A stretch of DNA of 64,000 nt from Carboxylicivirga caseinilyticus (GCA_025499705.1 JAFMVE010000022.1:1-64000), one strand, 5' to 3'. Shown: positions 44,980-54,121, counted from the stretch's first letter. Program-made: numbers and translations. Notes: a model not told the origin generated them from the sequence alone.

Positions 44980-46140
44980 ATGAAGAAATTTCTTCCAATT
45001 TCTGCAATGGTATTGGTGTTTGTATTTTCAAGATGCAGTGCACCAGTGCCTACAGTTACAGTGACGAATCCTGCTGATTTCAATCGTGTAATTGAAACAG
45101 TGGAAGTGAAGCTGGCTGATGTTAATATTCAAAATGGAAAAGCGATTGTAATCGATCAGGAGTCAGATAAAGAAGTTTTAAGTCAGTTGATTGATACAGA
45201 TGGAGATGAAGTCTCAGATGTTATTCTGTTTCAGGTGGAGTTGAAGGCAAATGAATCAAAAAACTTTTGGGTAAAAGAAGGTGAGAGTTCTATAGAACCT
45301 ACTGAAGTGAAAACATTTGCTCGCTTTGTACCTGAGCGTACCGATGATTATACCTGGGAAAATGATCGTGTTGCATTTCGTACGTATGGTCCAGAGGCGC
45401 AAAGGATGGTTGAAGAGAATATTCCGGGTGGAACCTTAAGTAGTGGAGTGGATTGCTGGTTGAAGAAAGTAGATTATTCAATTATAGATAAATGGTACGC
45501 TGGTTATCAGAATGACCACATGTATTATCATAGTGATCATGGTGAAGGTTTGGATAATTATCACGTTGGATCCAGTCGTGGTTGTGGAGGTACAGGAGTT
45601 TATAAAAATGGAGTGTTGTATACATCAAAAAACTTTGTAGCGCACAAGAGCTTTTTTAACGGTCCTGTTTCAACAGAATTTGAATTGGATTATATGCCTT
45701 ATGATGTGGATGGTGCAATGGTGAAAGAGCGAAAAGTTATCTCCATAGATCTGGGTAGTAACATGACTAAATTTGTAGTGTATGTTGAAGGTACTGATAC
45801 GCTTACATCTGGTGTTACATTTCACGATCGTAAAGGCACTTTTTCGAACAATGATGAATTAGGATGGATTAACTGGTATGCTCCTCATTTTGGCGAAGAG
45901 ATCAGTAATGCTATTGTTGCTTCTTCTGATTATTATGCGGGCCATTCAAAAATTGAAACAGATGTGCCTGATGCGAGTCAAGGTCTGTTGCATTTAAAAG
46001 TTGTTGATGGTAAAGTTGAGTTTTATTCCGGATTTTTCTGGAGCGGAAGTAAACAATTTGAAGGTAATGAGCAGTGGGAAGCTTATTTAAATGTATTTGC
46101 TAAATGTTTGAATACACCTTTAAAAGTTGAAGTGAAATAA
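44980..46140 (+). CDS. DUF4861 lipoprotein of the kdu operon
   Basis: This is a 386-residue protein of the DUF4861 family, function unknown to me. The ATG at 44980, one base after the kduD stop, gives a good leader and lipobox (FSRC). The mature part is a beta-rich domain with a conserved-looking centre (GPEAQRM, GVDCWLKKVDYSII, YHSDHGEGLDNYHVG, SRGCGGTG) rich in His, Asp and Cys, like an active site. It is the last gene before a strong terminator, so a periplasmic protein is co-expressed with three cytoplasmic enzymes for unsaturated uronate. A periplasmic uronate-processing step, such as trimming or epimerising an oligouronide, would explain it. Confidence 0.8.
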   Translation: MKKFLPISAMVLVFVFSRCSAPVPTVTVTNPADFNRVIETVEVKLADVNIQNGKAIVIDQESDKEVLSQLIDTDGDEVSDVILFQVELKANESKNFWVKEGESSIEPTEVKTFARFVPERTDDYTWENDRVAFRTYGPEAQRMVEENIPGGTLSSGVDCWLKKVDYSIIDKWYAGYQNDHMYYHSDHGEGLDNYHVGSSRGCGGTGVYKNGVLYTSKNFVAHKSFFNGPVSTEFELDYMPYDVDGAMVKERKVISIDLGSNMTKFVVYVEGTDTLTSGVTFHDRKGTFSNNDELGWINWYAPHFGEEISNAIVASSDYYAGHSKIETDVPDASQGLLHLKVVDGKVEFYSGFFWSGSKQFEGNEQWEAYLNVFAKCLNTPLKVEVK

Positions 46141-46163
46141 TTCAAAATTGAAATAATGATAAG

Positions 46164-46193
46164 ACCCGATTCTGATACAGGATCGGGTTTTTT
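46164..46193 (+). terminator. Rho-independent terminator of the kdu operon
   Basis: ACCCGAT (46164-46170) and ATCGGGT (46182-46188) form a 7-bp stem that can be extended by an inner CTG-ATA-CAG helix, followed by six T. It lies 24 bases after the DUF4861 gene. Confidence 0.9.
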
Positions 46194-46249
46194 ATGTTTT
46201 AATAAAATAATTTTCTTAAAGAAAAGATGCTTCTTTTATAAATAAAGTT

Positions 46250-46277
46250 TACCTTTGACCATACCAGAACAGAACAC
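46250..46277 (+). promoter_or_regulatory. Promoter -7 box and operator-like element of the GntR regulator gene
   Basis: TACCTTTG at 46250-46257 matches the -7 consensus. It runs into GACCATACCAGAACAGAAC (46257-46275), an element repeated with one change upstream of xylB. The -33 position reads ATG rather than TTG. Repeated GAAC units at 5-base spacing follow. Binding by the GntR protein at this site would mean autoregulation. Confidence 0.65.
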
Positions 46278-46298
46278 GTAAAAATTAAAGTTTAGAAG

Positions 46299-47285
46299 AT
46301 GGAGTTTAGTATTAATCCGGCAAGTGATATTCCCAAATTTCAACAATTGGTTGATCAGGTAATAAATGCACTTGCAGAGAATAAATTGTTTGAAGGGGAT
46401 CAGTTGCCGTCGGTAAATCAGATTTGCCAGACTTATAAATTGTCGCGTGATACGGTTTTTAAGGCGTATGGGATTCTTAAAGAACAAGGTGTGATAGAAT
46501 CGGTGCCCAATAAAGGTTACTTTGTTGCTAAAGAGGGGCGTAAGGTGTTTTTGTTTCTGGATACATTGAAAGCTTATAAAGAGGTTTTGTACGGTAGTTT
46601 TGTTAAAAATCTTGACAAGGATACTATTGCGGACGTACATTTTCATCATTATAATATTGATGTTTTTAAAAAGTTAATAACCGAAAGTCGGGGGAGGTAC
46701 AGTAAATATATTATTATGCCATTTGCGCATAAGGGAGTGGAAGAGGTGGTAAGCATGTTGCCTGCTGATAAGACCCTTATTATTGACTGGGATACAAATA
46801 TTAAAAGTATTACCAATAAGTTATATCAGGATTTTGGACAGGCTGTTATTGAAGCTTTATCGGAAGCAGAGCATTTGCTAAGGAGGTATAATAAACTGAT
46901 AATGGTGTATCCTGAATTTACTAATCATCCCAAAATAACGGTAGACTATTTTAAGCAGTATTGCAATAAAAAGAAATTTGATTACAGTGTTTTAGTGGAT
47001 TCAGGTACATTAAATGTGAAGGCTGGGGAGATGTATTTTAGTGTAAGTGATCGAATGCTTGGTGAGATACTGGAACAATGTAGGGAAAAGAAACTGGAGC
47101 CGGGTGTTGATGTTGGAATTTTATCGTATAACGAAACGCCGATGAAGAAATTTATTTATAAGGGTATATCTGTTATCTCAACTGATTTTAAGCTAATGGG
47201 ACAAAAAGCTGCAGCTTTTGCTTCGGAAGATATGAAGCTGGATTTTTGTGTGCCAACAAAAATATTTTTCAGAGAATCATTGTAG
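46299..47285 (+). CDS. GntR-family regulator of the xylose operon
   Basis: The 328-residue protein has an N-terminal GntR winged helix (about 10-75; FEGDQLPSVNQICQTYKLSR, then VIESVPNKGYFV) and a C-terminal LacI/periplasmic-binding-like sensor domain (about 80-325), the architecture of sugar-responsive AraR-type regulators. It lies directly upstream of xylB. Both the regulator gene and xylB carry the same operator-like element just after their -7 boxes, so it probably represses both and is released by xylose or a derivative. This replaces the Nudix-type regulator known for xylose genes in some Bacteroides. Confidence 0.85.
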   Translation: MEFSINPASDIPKFQQLVDQVINALAENKLFEGDQLPSVNQICQTYKLSRDTVFKAYGILKEQGVIESVPNKGYFVAKEGRKVFLFLDTLKAYKEVLYGSFVKNLDKDTIADVHFHHYNIDVFKKLITESRGRYSKYIIMPFAHKGVEEVVSMLPADKTLIIDWDTNIKSITNKLYQDFGQAVIEALSEAEHLLRRYNKLIMVYPEFTNHPKITVDYFKQYCNKKKFDYSVLVDSGTLNVKAGEMYFSVSDRMLGEILEQCREKKLEPGVDVGILSYNETPMKKFIYKGISVISTDFKLMGQKAAAFASEDMKLDFCVPTKIFFRESL

Positions 47286-47328
47286 TAATGAATCTTTTTT
47301 ATAGCTTTGGACCATACCACAACAGAAC
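47280..47328 (+). promoter_or_regulatory. xylB promoter with operator-like element
   Basis: TTG at 47280-47282, exactly 19 bases, and TAGCTTTG at 47302-47309 form a full Bacteroidota promoter, partly inside the end of the regulator gene. GACCATACCACAACAGAAC follows at 47310-47328 and matches the upstream copy at 18 of 19 bases. The position just downstream of the -7 box suits repression by blocking initiation. Confidence 0.8.
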
Positions 47329-47349
47329 GGAACACTAATAAAGCGCAAT

Positions 47350-48822
47350 ATGTATTCACTAGGTTTTGACATAGGAAGTTCTTCAGTAAAAGTTGCTTTG
47401 CTGGATGTAAATACCGGTAAGGCAGTTGATTCAGCTTTCTATCCGAAAGAGGAAATGGCTATTTCTTCACCTCAGCCCGATTGGGCAGAACAGCATCCGA
47501 ATGATTGGTGGGCTAATTTAAAATTAGCTTTAAAGGATGTGCTAGGTAACTCAAAAGTAGAGGTTACTCAAATCAAATCGATTGGTATCTCATACCAGAT
47601 GCACGGATTGGTAGTGGTGGATAAAGAAGGGGAGGTTTTACGTCCTGCAATTATCTGGTGCGACAGTCGTGCCATTAAATATGGTAACGATGCCTTTGAT
47701 AAATTAGGTGAGGAACACTGTTTATCACATATGTTGAATTCGCCAGGTAATTTCACAGCTTCAAAATTGAAGTGGGTTAAAGAAAATGAACCTGAGGTTT
47801 TTAATAAAATTGATAAGATCATGTTACCTGGCGATTACATTGCGTATCGTTTAACCGGTGATATTGTTACTACTAAAAGTGGTTTGTCGGAAGGAATCTT
47901 CTGGGATTTTCAAACACAAAGTGTGTCAAAAGAACTTTTGGAATACTATGGTTTTGAGGCAAGTGTAATACCAACTATAAAAGAAACTTTTGAAGTTCAG
48001 GGAACATTAACCGAAGAAGTTGCAAAAGAGTTGAATCTGGCAGCAGGAATAGCAGTTTCTTACAGGGCTGGAGATCAGCCTAATAATGCTTTAAGCTTAA
48101 ATGTATTGAAACCTGGAGAAGTGGCTGCTACTGCAGGAACTTCCGGTGTTGTTTATGGTGTTAGTGACCAGTTGAAATACGATCCCAAGGGCCGTGTTAA
48201 TACATTTGCTCATGTTAATCATAGCAATGTCGATCCACGTTTGGGTGTTTTATTGTGTATCAACGGAACAGGGATCCTGAACTCCTGGTTACGAAAAAAT
48301 ATTGCTTCAGAATTGGACTATGTACAGATGAATGAAGAAGCATCTGCAGTTGCACCTGGTAGCAATGGCTTATTGTTCTTCCCGTTTGGTAATGGTGCAG
48401 AACGGGTACTTCAAAATCAGAATCCGGGTTCAAGTTTGGTTAATCTTAATTTCAATCATCATACAAGAGCACATATGTTACGTGCTGCTCAGGAGGGCAT
48501 TGCATTCAGTTTTAAATTTGGAATGGATGTAATGGAACTGACAGGTATTGAAACAAAAGTTATCAAAGCCGGAAAGGCAAATATGTTTCTGAGTCCGATA
48601 TTTCGTCAAACATTGGCAGATGTTACCGGCTCAACCATCGAATTGTATGAAACAGATGGAGCATTAGGAGCTGCCAGAGGAGCGGCTTATGGTGCAGGTT
48701 TATTCGACTCGTTGGATGTGGCATTTGAATCTTTAGCCAAGGTTGAGGTTATCGAACCGAATAAAGACAATGAGTCTGTTTTGAAAGCAGCATATGAATT
48801 ATGGAAATCACAATTAAAATAA
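47350..48822 (+). CDS. xylB: Xylulokinase
   Basis: XylB phosphorylates D-xylulose to xylulose 5-phosphate. The 490-residue FGGY-family kinase has the ATP-fold start FDIGSSSVKVALLD, GISYQMHGLVVVD (about 80-92), IIWCDSRA (about 99-106), and the C-terminal FGGY segment region GAARGAAYGAGL. Length is standard. It begins the xylB-xylA-xylE operon with its own promoter and operator; xylA starts 27 bases after its stop. Confidence 0.96.
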   Translation: MYSLGFDIGSSSVKVALLDVNTGKAVDSAFYPKEEMAISSPQPDWAEQHPNDWWANLKLALKDVLGNSKVEVTQIKSIGISYQMHGLVVVDKEGEVLRPAIIWCDSRAIKYGNDAFDKLGEEHCLSHMLNSPGNFTASKLKWVKENEPEVFNKIDKIMLPGDYIAYRLTGDIVTTKSGLSEGIFWDFQTQSVSKELLEYYGFEASVIPTIKETFEVQGTLTEEVAKELNLAAGIAVSYRAGDQPNNALSLNVLKPGEVAATAGTSGVVYGVSDQLKYDPKGRVNTFAHVNHSNVDPRLGVLLCINGTGILNSWLRKNIASELDYVQMNEEASAVAPGSNGLLFFPFGNGAERVLQNQNPGSSLVNLNFNHHTRAHMLRAAQEGIAFSFKFGMDVMELTGIETKVIKAGKANMFLSPIFRQTLADVTGSTIELYETDGALGAARGAAYGAGLFDSLDVAFESLAKVEVIEPNKDNESVLKAAYELWKSQLK

Positions 48823-48849
48823 AAAACTTACAATCTAATAGTTACAGTT

Positions 48850-50163
48850 ATGGCAACAAATGAATATTTTCCTGGAATAGGAAAGATTGGGTACGAGGGT
48901 AGAGATTCAAAAAATCCATTGGCATTTAAATGGTACAATCCTGAGCAGGTGATTGCAGGAAAAACAATGAAAGAGCATATGCGTTTTGCAATCGCTTACT
49001 GGCACTCTTTCTGCGCTAAAGGAGGTGATCCTTTCGGTGGTGATACAATGAACTTTCCATGGGACAAAGGTACTGATGCTATGGATCGTGCAAAATATAA
49101 AATGGAAGCTGCATTTGAATTCTTTTCTAAGATTGGTGCTCCTTTCTATTGTTTTCACGATACTGATGTAGTTGGTGACGGATCTGTTTTTGAAATCGAA
49201 GATCGTTTACAGAAGATTATACCTATTGCTCAACAATATCAAAAAGAAACCGGTGTTAACTTGCTTTGGGGTACAGCAAACGTATTCTCGAATGCTCGTT
49301 ACATGAACGGAGCTTCCACAAATCCTGATTTCAATGCCTTGGCTCATGCCGGTACTCAGGTAAAAAATGCAATTGATGCCACTATTGCTTTAGGAGGTCA
49401 AAATTATGTATTCTGGGGAGGACGTGAAGGTTATATGTCATTGTTGAATACAAACATGAAGCGCGAAAAAGATCACATGGCTCAGTTTTTAACTATGGCC
49501 CGTGATTATGCTCGTAGCAATGGTTTTAAAGGTAATTTCTTTATTGAACCTAAACCAATGGAGCCATCTAAACATCAGTATGATGTTGATGCTGAAACTG
49601 TTATAGGATTCTTAAGAAATTATGGATTAGATAAAGATTTTAAATTAAACATTGAAGTAAACCACGCTACTTTGGCTCAACACACATTCGAACACGAATT
49701 GCAATGTGCAGCTGATGCAGGAATGTTAGGTAGTATGGATGCCAACAAAGGAGACTATCAAAACGGTTGGGATACAGATGAATTCCCTACAAACATCACT
49801 GAAACAGTACAGGCTATGATGGTGGTACTGCAGGCAGGTGGTTTACAAGGTGGTGGTATTAACTTTGATGCCAAAATCCGTCGTAATTCAACTGATACGG
49901 AAGATATCTTTATAGCTCACGTTTCAGGTATGGATACATTTGCACGTGCATTGGTTATTGCTGATGATATCCTTACAAATAGTGAATATCTGAAATTAAA
50001 AACAAATCGTTATGCATCATTTGATAGTGGTAAAGGTGCTGACTTCGAAGCTGGTAAATTATCTTTAGAAGATTTAAGAACCATTGCTAAAGAAGTGGGT
50101 GAGCCTAATCAGATCAGTGGCAAGCAAGAGCGTTATGAGCAATTGATCAACATGTATATCTAA
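48850..50163 (+). CDS. xylA: Xylose isomerase
   Basis: XylA isomerises D-xylose to D-xylulose. The 437-residue length and text put it in the longer (class II) group common in Bacteroidota. Visible active-site blocks are [13 protein letters not shown] (near 97-109, catalytic His), [31 protein letters not shown] (metal and lysine ligands near 227-243) and [17 protein letters not shown]. It lies between xylB and the transporter. The spacer after it holds a nested inverted-repeat structure. Confidence 0.97.
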   Translation: MATNEYFPGIGKIGYEGRDSKNPLAFKWYNPEQVIAGKTMKEHMRFAIAYWHSFCAKGGDPFGGDTMNFPWDKGTDAMDRAKYKMEAAFEFFSKIGAPFYCFHDTDVVGDGSVFEIEDRLQKIIPIAQQYQKETGVNLLWGTANVFSNARYMNGASTNPDFNALAHAGTQVKNAIDATIALGGQNYVFWGGREGYMSLLNTNMKREKDHMAQFLTMARDYARSNGFKGNFFIEPKPMEPSKHQYDVDAETVIGFLRNYGLDKDFKLNIEVNHATLAQHTFEHELQCAADAGMLGSMDANKGDYQNGWDTDEFPTNITETVQAMMVVLQAGGLQGGGINFDAKIRRNSTDTEDIFIAHVSGMDTFARALVIADDILTNSEYLKLKTNRYASFDSGKGADFEAGKLSLEDLRTIAKEVGEPNQISGKQERYEQLINMYI

Positions 50164-50171
50164 TCATATTT

Positions 50172-50278
50172 TCCCGAAAGATATAAATACCGAACATAAA
50201 TGCACTAATCGTTTTGGTTAGTGCATTTCTTAAGAGTACATTCAGGTAGGTCAACTTCAAACCAACTATCTTTCGGGA
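50172..50278 (+). promoter_or_regulatory. Nested inverted repeats between xylA and xylE
   Basis: Perfect 12-bp arms TCCCGAAAGATA (50172-50183) and TATCTTTCGGGA (50267-50278) enclose a second perfect 11-bp hairpin, AAATGCACTAA (50198-50208) and TTAGTGCATTT (50218-50227). The outer right arm is followed by five T and then by the xylE start 20 bases later. The structure fills most of the 135-base spacer. It may act as an attenuator, a terminator with leaky read-through, or an mRNA stabiliser setting the transporter level. Confidence 0.7.
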
Positions 50279-50298
50279 TTTTTATAAATCCAGGTTTT

Positions 50299-51693
50299 AT
50301 GAATAAAGAACAAAATATTGGCTATATCATTCTGTTAACATTGGTGGCAACCTTAGGAGGGTTGCTTTTTGGTTATGATACAGCTGTAATCTCAGGTGCT
50401 GAAAAATCCATTCAGACCTTCTTAATTGACGGACTTAATTTGAGTTCGTTTGCCCATGGAGCAACTGTATCCAGTGCATTGATTGGGTGTATTATTGGTG
50501 GTGCAATTTCTGGTATTCTAGCCTCCCGATTAGGGCGTAAAAAATCCTTGATGGTTGCTGCGGTTTTATTTTTTATTTCTGCATTGGGTTCAGGGAAGCC
50601 TGAATTTATGTTTTTTGAAGAAGGTGAGCCAACTATGGGGTTGCTTTATATGTTTAATTTCTATCGAATTATTGGTGGTATTGGTGTTGGATTGGCTTCT
50701 GCAATTAGTCCAATGTATATCAGTGAAATTGCTCCGGCGCATATTCGGGGTCGTTTAATTTCGTTTAACCAGTTTGCCATTATATTTGGTATGTTGGTTG
50801 TTTATTTTGTCAACTGGTCTATAGCCAAAGGACAAAATATTGAATGGATAAATAATGTAGGCTGGCGATATATGTTTATATCTGAGGCTATTCCTGCGGG
50901 TTTATTTGGTGTTCTGTTGTTTTTTGTGCCAGAGACACCCAGATATCTTGCATTGCAAGGTCAGGACGAAAAAGCATTATCTATTCTCGAAAAAATTAAT
51001 GGTATAAATGCTGCAAAAAATATCCTTAATGAAATTAAGGAAACAGTGAAGAAGTCTGTTGGTTCTTCAACTGTTCTGGCTTATGGAAAAACAGTCATTG
51101 TAATTGGAATTCTGCTTTCTGTTTTTCAGCAATTTGTAGGAATTAATGTAGCCTTATATTATGCTCCCCGTATCTTCGAAAGTATGGGTGCGGCAAAAGA
51201 TGCCTCTATGCTTCAAACCATAGTAATGGGACTAGTGAATGTAGTTTTTACAGTTGTGGCTATTGCTACAGTCGATCACTGGGGGCGTAAACCATTATTA
51301 ATTACTGGATCGATTGGTATGGCAATAGGAATGATTGCTATTGGTATGTTGGCTTTCTTTAAAGTTATTGGTATCAGTACGTTGGTATTTATAATTATAT
51401 ATACTGCTTCGTTTATGATGAGTTGGGGACCTATATGTTGGGTATTAATTGGAGAGATCTTTCCAAATAAAATCAGGGGTAAGGCTATTGCAATAGCCGT
51501 TGCTGCTCAATGGGCGGCCAACTATTTCATCTCATCTACCTATCCTGCAATGATGGAGTTTAGTGGTGGAGCAACTTATATGTTCTATGGTATTATGAGT
51601 ATTTTATCTGCCATCTTTGTTTGGAAAATGGTTCCTGAAACTAAAGGAAAATCATTGGAAGAGATGGAAGATGTGATAAAGAATATGAAATAA
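50299..51693 (+). CDS. xylE: Xylose/proton symporter, sugar porter family
   Basis: This major facilitator protein imports xylose with a proton. With the ATG at 50299 it has 464 residues; an upstream GTG at 50221 would read through the nested hairpins and is rejected. About 12 transmembrane helices and the sugar-porter motifs are visible: GGLLFGYDTAVISGAE (about 17-32), ASRLGRKKSL, PETPRYL, QQFVGINVALYYAPRIFE and VPETKGKSLEEME at the end. It is the last gene of the xylose operon and is followed by a strong terminator. Related sugar porters carry other pentoses or glucose, but the operon points to xylose. Confidence 0.9.
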   Translation: MNKEQNIGYIILLTLVATLGGLLFGYDTAVISGAEKSIQTFLIDGLNLSSFAHGATVSSALIGCIIGGAISGILASRLGRKKSLMVAAVLFFISALGSGKPEFMFFEEGEPTMGLLYMFNFYRIIGGIGVGLASAISPMYISEIAPAHIRGRLISFNQFAIIFGMLVVYFVNWSIAKGQNIEWINNVGWRYMFISEAIPAGLFGVLLFFVPETPRYLALQGQDEKALSILEKINGINAAKNILNEIKETVKKSVGSSTVLAYGKTVIVIGILLSVFQQFVGINVALYYAPRIFESMGAAKDASMLQTIVMGLVNVVFTVVAIATVDHWGRKPLLITGSIGMAIGMIAIGMLAFFKVIGISTLVFIIIYTASFMMSWGPICWVLIGEIFPNKIRGKAIAIAVAAQWAANYFISSTYPAMMEFSGGATYMFYGIMSILSAIFVWKMVPETKGKSLEEMEDVIKNMK

Positions 51694-51714
51694 AGTTTGA
51701 GTTAATATAGTGCA

Positions 51715-51746
51715 AAGGATGTCAGAACGATGGCATCCTTTTTTTT
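51715..51746 (+). terminator. Rho-independent terminator of the xylose operon
   Basis: AAGGATGTCA (51715-51724) pairs with TGGCATCCTT (51731-51740) over 10 bp with one wobble and a 6-base loop, and a run of eight T follows. Confidence 0.9.
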
Positions 51747-51871
51747 GTTGGTTCCAATACTTCACTTCTTGGAATAAGTAACGAAAACTTTGAGCCAACA
51801 TTAACAGGAGAACTTACTTTTAAGCTGATTAACGTTTTATTTTGATATATCTACGTTATTATAATTTCAAT

Positions 51872-51896
51872 AAAAAAGCCGTCGTTTGACGGCTTT
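51872..51896 (-). terminator. Rho-independent terminator of the LytTR gene
   Basis: A perfect stem GCCGTC/GACGGC extended by flanking A-T pairs, loop of 4, gives a six-T run on the minus strand just after the LytTR regulator. With the plus-strand terminator at 51715 it insulates the convergent genes. Confidence 0.85.
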
Positions 51897-51902
51897 CGAA
51901 TC

Positions 51903-52616
51903 TTATTTAGTAATTAAATTAATATCATCCATTAGCTTATCCTTATAGGATTTTCCGATTGGAATTATTTTCGATCCTCCGTCATGCATGATAATAACTG
52001 AATTATCTTCAATTACTTTAATTTTAGTGATATTAACAATAAATGAACGGTGAACACGCACAAATCTATCGGTTGGCATCTTTTCAGAAATTGCCTTCAT
52101 TGTGAAATGAATGGTATACTTATCTTTAAATGTGTTGAGAACAACATAGTTTTCAAGTGCTTCAATCCAAAGAATGTCGTCGTATTTCACTCTTACTAAA
52201 GAACTATTGTTCTTAATAAATATCTCACTACTTTCTCTTGATACAGTATCGCTCTCTTCAAATCGTTCTTTAGCCCGATTAACTGCCTTGATAAACCTTC
52301 CGTATTGTACAGGCTTTAACAGATAATCAGTTACATCATATTCGTATGATTCAATAGCATATTTTTCCTGAGAAGAGTATACAATAACCTGAGGCAACTT
52401 ACTTAAAGATTTAAGAAAATCAATACCACTCATCTCTGGCATCTCAATATCAAGAAAAATTAAATCAATAGGATTGGTGTCCGGTTTGGACAGGTAATTA
52501 ATTGCAGTCACAGCACTATCAAAGCTTCCGGCATGCGTTAATCCATCGGTTTTCTCGATAAATTCTTTTATGATTTTCGTTGAAAGCTTATCATCATCAA
52601 TAATAATGCAATTCAT
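51903..52616 (-). CDS. LytTR-family response regulator
   Basis: The 237-residue protein has an N-terminal receiver domain (about 1-118; phospho-acceptor Asp in FLDIEMPEMSG near 56, Asp cluster IIDDD at the start, conserved Lys in YLLKPV) and a C-terminal LytTR DNA-binding domain (about 135-235; with RFVRVHRSFIVN). It has its own promoter and terminator and no sensor kinase beside it, so the partner histidine kinase must be elsewhere. In Bacteroidota such regulators often control envelope or motility genes, but no target is visible here. Confidence 0.93.
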   Translation of the reverse strand: MNCIIIDDDKLSTKIIKEFIEKTDGLTHAGSFDSAVTAINYLSKPDTNPIDLIFLDIEMPEMSGIDFLKSLSKLPQVIVYSSQEKYAIESYEYDVTDYLLKPVQYGRFIKAVNRAKERFEESDTVSRESSEIFIKNNSSLVRVKYDDILWIEALENYVVLNTFKDKYTIHFTMKAISEKMPTDRFVRVHRSFIVNITKIKVIEDNSVIIMHDGGSKIIPIGKSYKDKLMDDINLITK

Positions 52617-52632
52617 AGATTCTGTTTTTTGT

Positions 52633-52661
52633 CAAATTTAAAAAAATATCACCACTATCAA
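52633..52661 (-). promoter_or_regulatory. Probable promoter of the LytTR gene
   Basis: On the minus strand TTG (52661-52659), 18 bases, then TAAATTTG (52640-52633) matches the Bacteroidota promoter with a spacer one base shorter than ideal. It ends 16 bases before the start codon. Confidence 0.6.
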
Positions 52662-52686
52662 ACTGTAGATGTTAAAAAATGTATGA

Positions 52687-53367
52687 TTATTTCTGATTGG
52701 TGTATCTTTCTTCGAACTCTTGAATTAATAAATCACTTTTCTTGATCGATTTCTTCATCCAGTCGATATATAAATCGTCCCTTTCTTCAGGGGCTAGTTG
52801 CCAATTAATATTACTTTGTCTTAGTTTGTAAGTTAAGTGATGAAGCGAAATGGCTGCAGCAACTGAAATATTCAGACTTTCAGCAAATCCGTGCATCGGT
52901 ATTTTCAGAAAGTCATCAGCTTCTTCTTTTACAATGTCAGAAATTCCGGTAAGCTCAGTTCCAAAAACCAGAGCTGTTTTCCCTAAATTTAGATCATATT
53001 CCTCCAGATTAATATCATTATGATGAGGTGATGTGGCTACAATACGATAGCCTTGTTTTTTTAGATCTTTTAATGCTTTGCGAGTATTGTTTTCCTGTTC
53101 TTTATATCGGTAAATATCCAACCACTTGGTGGTACCAACAACAACCTTGGGATTTATATTAAATGAATTTCTGTTTTCAATTATATGAACATCCTGCACT
53201 CCAAAACAATCGCAAGATCGAAGTACAGCACTGGCATTCTGCGTTTGAAATATATCTTCTAAAACAACGGTTAGGTATCTGGTTCTGTCATTAATTATAT
53301 TTATCATAGTTTCTCTACGATCCTCAGTCATCACTTTTCCCAGAAACTCTATAAGCGCTTGTTTCAT
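52687..53367 (-). CDS. trmH: TrmH-family RNA 2'-O-methyltransferase
   Basis: This SPOUT methyltransferase probably modifies guanosine 18 in tRNA. The 226-residue protein has the three TrmH motifs: NASAVLRSCDCFGV (about 43-56, catalytic Arg), LVFGTELTGIS (about 135-145) and IPMHGFAESLNISVAAAI (about 156-173). The C-terminal extension (residues about 180-226) is typical of TrmH rather than RlmB. It is monocistronic and not functionally linked to its neighbours. The exact target RNA cannot be proven from sequence. Confidence 0.88.
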   Translation of the reverse strand: MKQALIEFLGKVMTEDRRETMINIINDRTRYLTVVLEDIFQTQNASAVLRSCDCFGVQDVHIIENRNSFNINPKVVVGTTKWLDIYRYKEQENNTRKALKDLKKQGYRIVATSPHHNDINLEEYDLNLGKTALVFGTELTGISDIVKEEADDFLKIPMHGFAESLNISVAAAISLHHLTYKLRQSNINWQLAPEERDDLYIDWMKKSIKKSDLLIQEFEERYTNQK

Positions 53368-53402
53368 TCGATAAGTCTAATTTTAAAGTTAAAATTTTAT
53401 GC

Positions 53403-53429
53403 AAAAAAAGAGAGCACCTTGGTGCTCTC
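53403..53429 (-). terminator. Rho-independent terminator of the HU gene
   Basis: A perfect 9-bp stem GAGAGCACC/GGTGCTCTC with a 2-base loop (probably opened to 4) is followed on the minus strand by seven T. It lies 27 bases after the HU stop. Confidence 0.9.
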
Positions 53430-53455
53430 CGAATATTTTTTTGTTGCTTTCTTAA

Positions 53456-53728
53456 TTAGTTGATAGCATCGCTTAATTCGCTACCAGCTTTGAATTTCAC
53501 AACTTTTTTAGCAGGAATTTCAATTTCTTTACCTGTTTGAGGGTTTCTACCTGTGCGAGCACTTCTTTCAGAAACACCAAAAGAACCAAATCCTACTAGC
53601 GCAACACGACCACCAGTTTTCAATGAATCACTAGTTACTTTAATAAAAGCGTCTAGAGCTTTTTTTGCGTCAGCTTTTGTAATTTCCGCTTCACCAGCGA
53701 TTGCATCGATTAATTGAGCCTTGTTCAT
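53456..53728 (-). CDS. hup: HU family DNA-binding protein
   Basis: The 90-residue histone-like protein has the standard HU fold: helical start ([20 protein letters not shown]), [20 protein letters not shown] with the signature near 46-65, and the DNA-binding arm region with [12 protein letters not shown]. It dimerises and bends DNA in the nucleoid. It has a perfect promoter and a strong terminator, as expected for an abundant protein. Confidence 0.98.
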   Translation of the reverse strand: MNKAQLIDAIAGEAEITKADAKKALDAFIKVTSDSLKTGGRVALVGFGSFGVSERSARTGRNPQTGKEIEIPAKKVVKFKAGSELSDAIN

Positions 53729-54121
53729 AATACTCCTTAATTATAGGGTTAAATACTAATAATTCTTAAACTTTCCTCTACAAATATATAGTATTTCCAG
53801 TGTTTACCAAATCTGGAGCAAAAAAAATGCAAAAAAATGTTTTAAAAGTTCATTTTGTGTTAAGGATGTATTTAGTGTTTATTTGTGAATATAAGTATCA
53901 GATATATAGTGTGATAATAGATATTTTTGATTTGTGATGACACATTTGTTTAAAAATATCAGTATTTAAATTGAAATTGAAAATTAATCTTACTTAACAA
54001 AATTGATTATTGTATGTTTTTTGATTACTATGAAAATTGATTATTAAGAAGTTTGAAAGATGTGAAGATAATCAGATACTTAAGTAATCAGGGTTGGGAT
54101 AAGTAAAAATAGATAAGATAT
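53729..54121. other. Gene-free AT-rich region with the HU promoter
   Basis: This 393-base divergent spacer holds the HU promoter (separate entry). The remainder, 53811-54121, is very AT-rich and I see no gene, clear palindrome or perfect promoter for the reductase gene. Confidence 0.6.
53781..53810 (-). promoter_or_regulatory. HU gene promoter
   Basis: On the minus strand TTG (53810-53808), exactly 19 bases, TATATTTG (53788-53781) is a perfect Bacteroidota promoter, 52 bases before the HU start codon. Confidence 0.85.

Noticed and set aside
50221-50298. An upstream GTG start extending xylE by 26 residues
   Set aside because: The extension would be translated from inside the nested inverted repeats, has no membrane or family character, and the ATG at 50299 gives the normal sugar-porter N-terminus.
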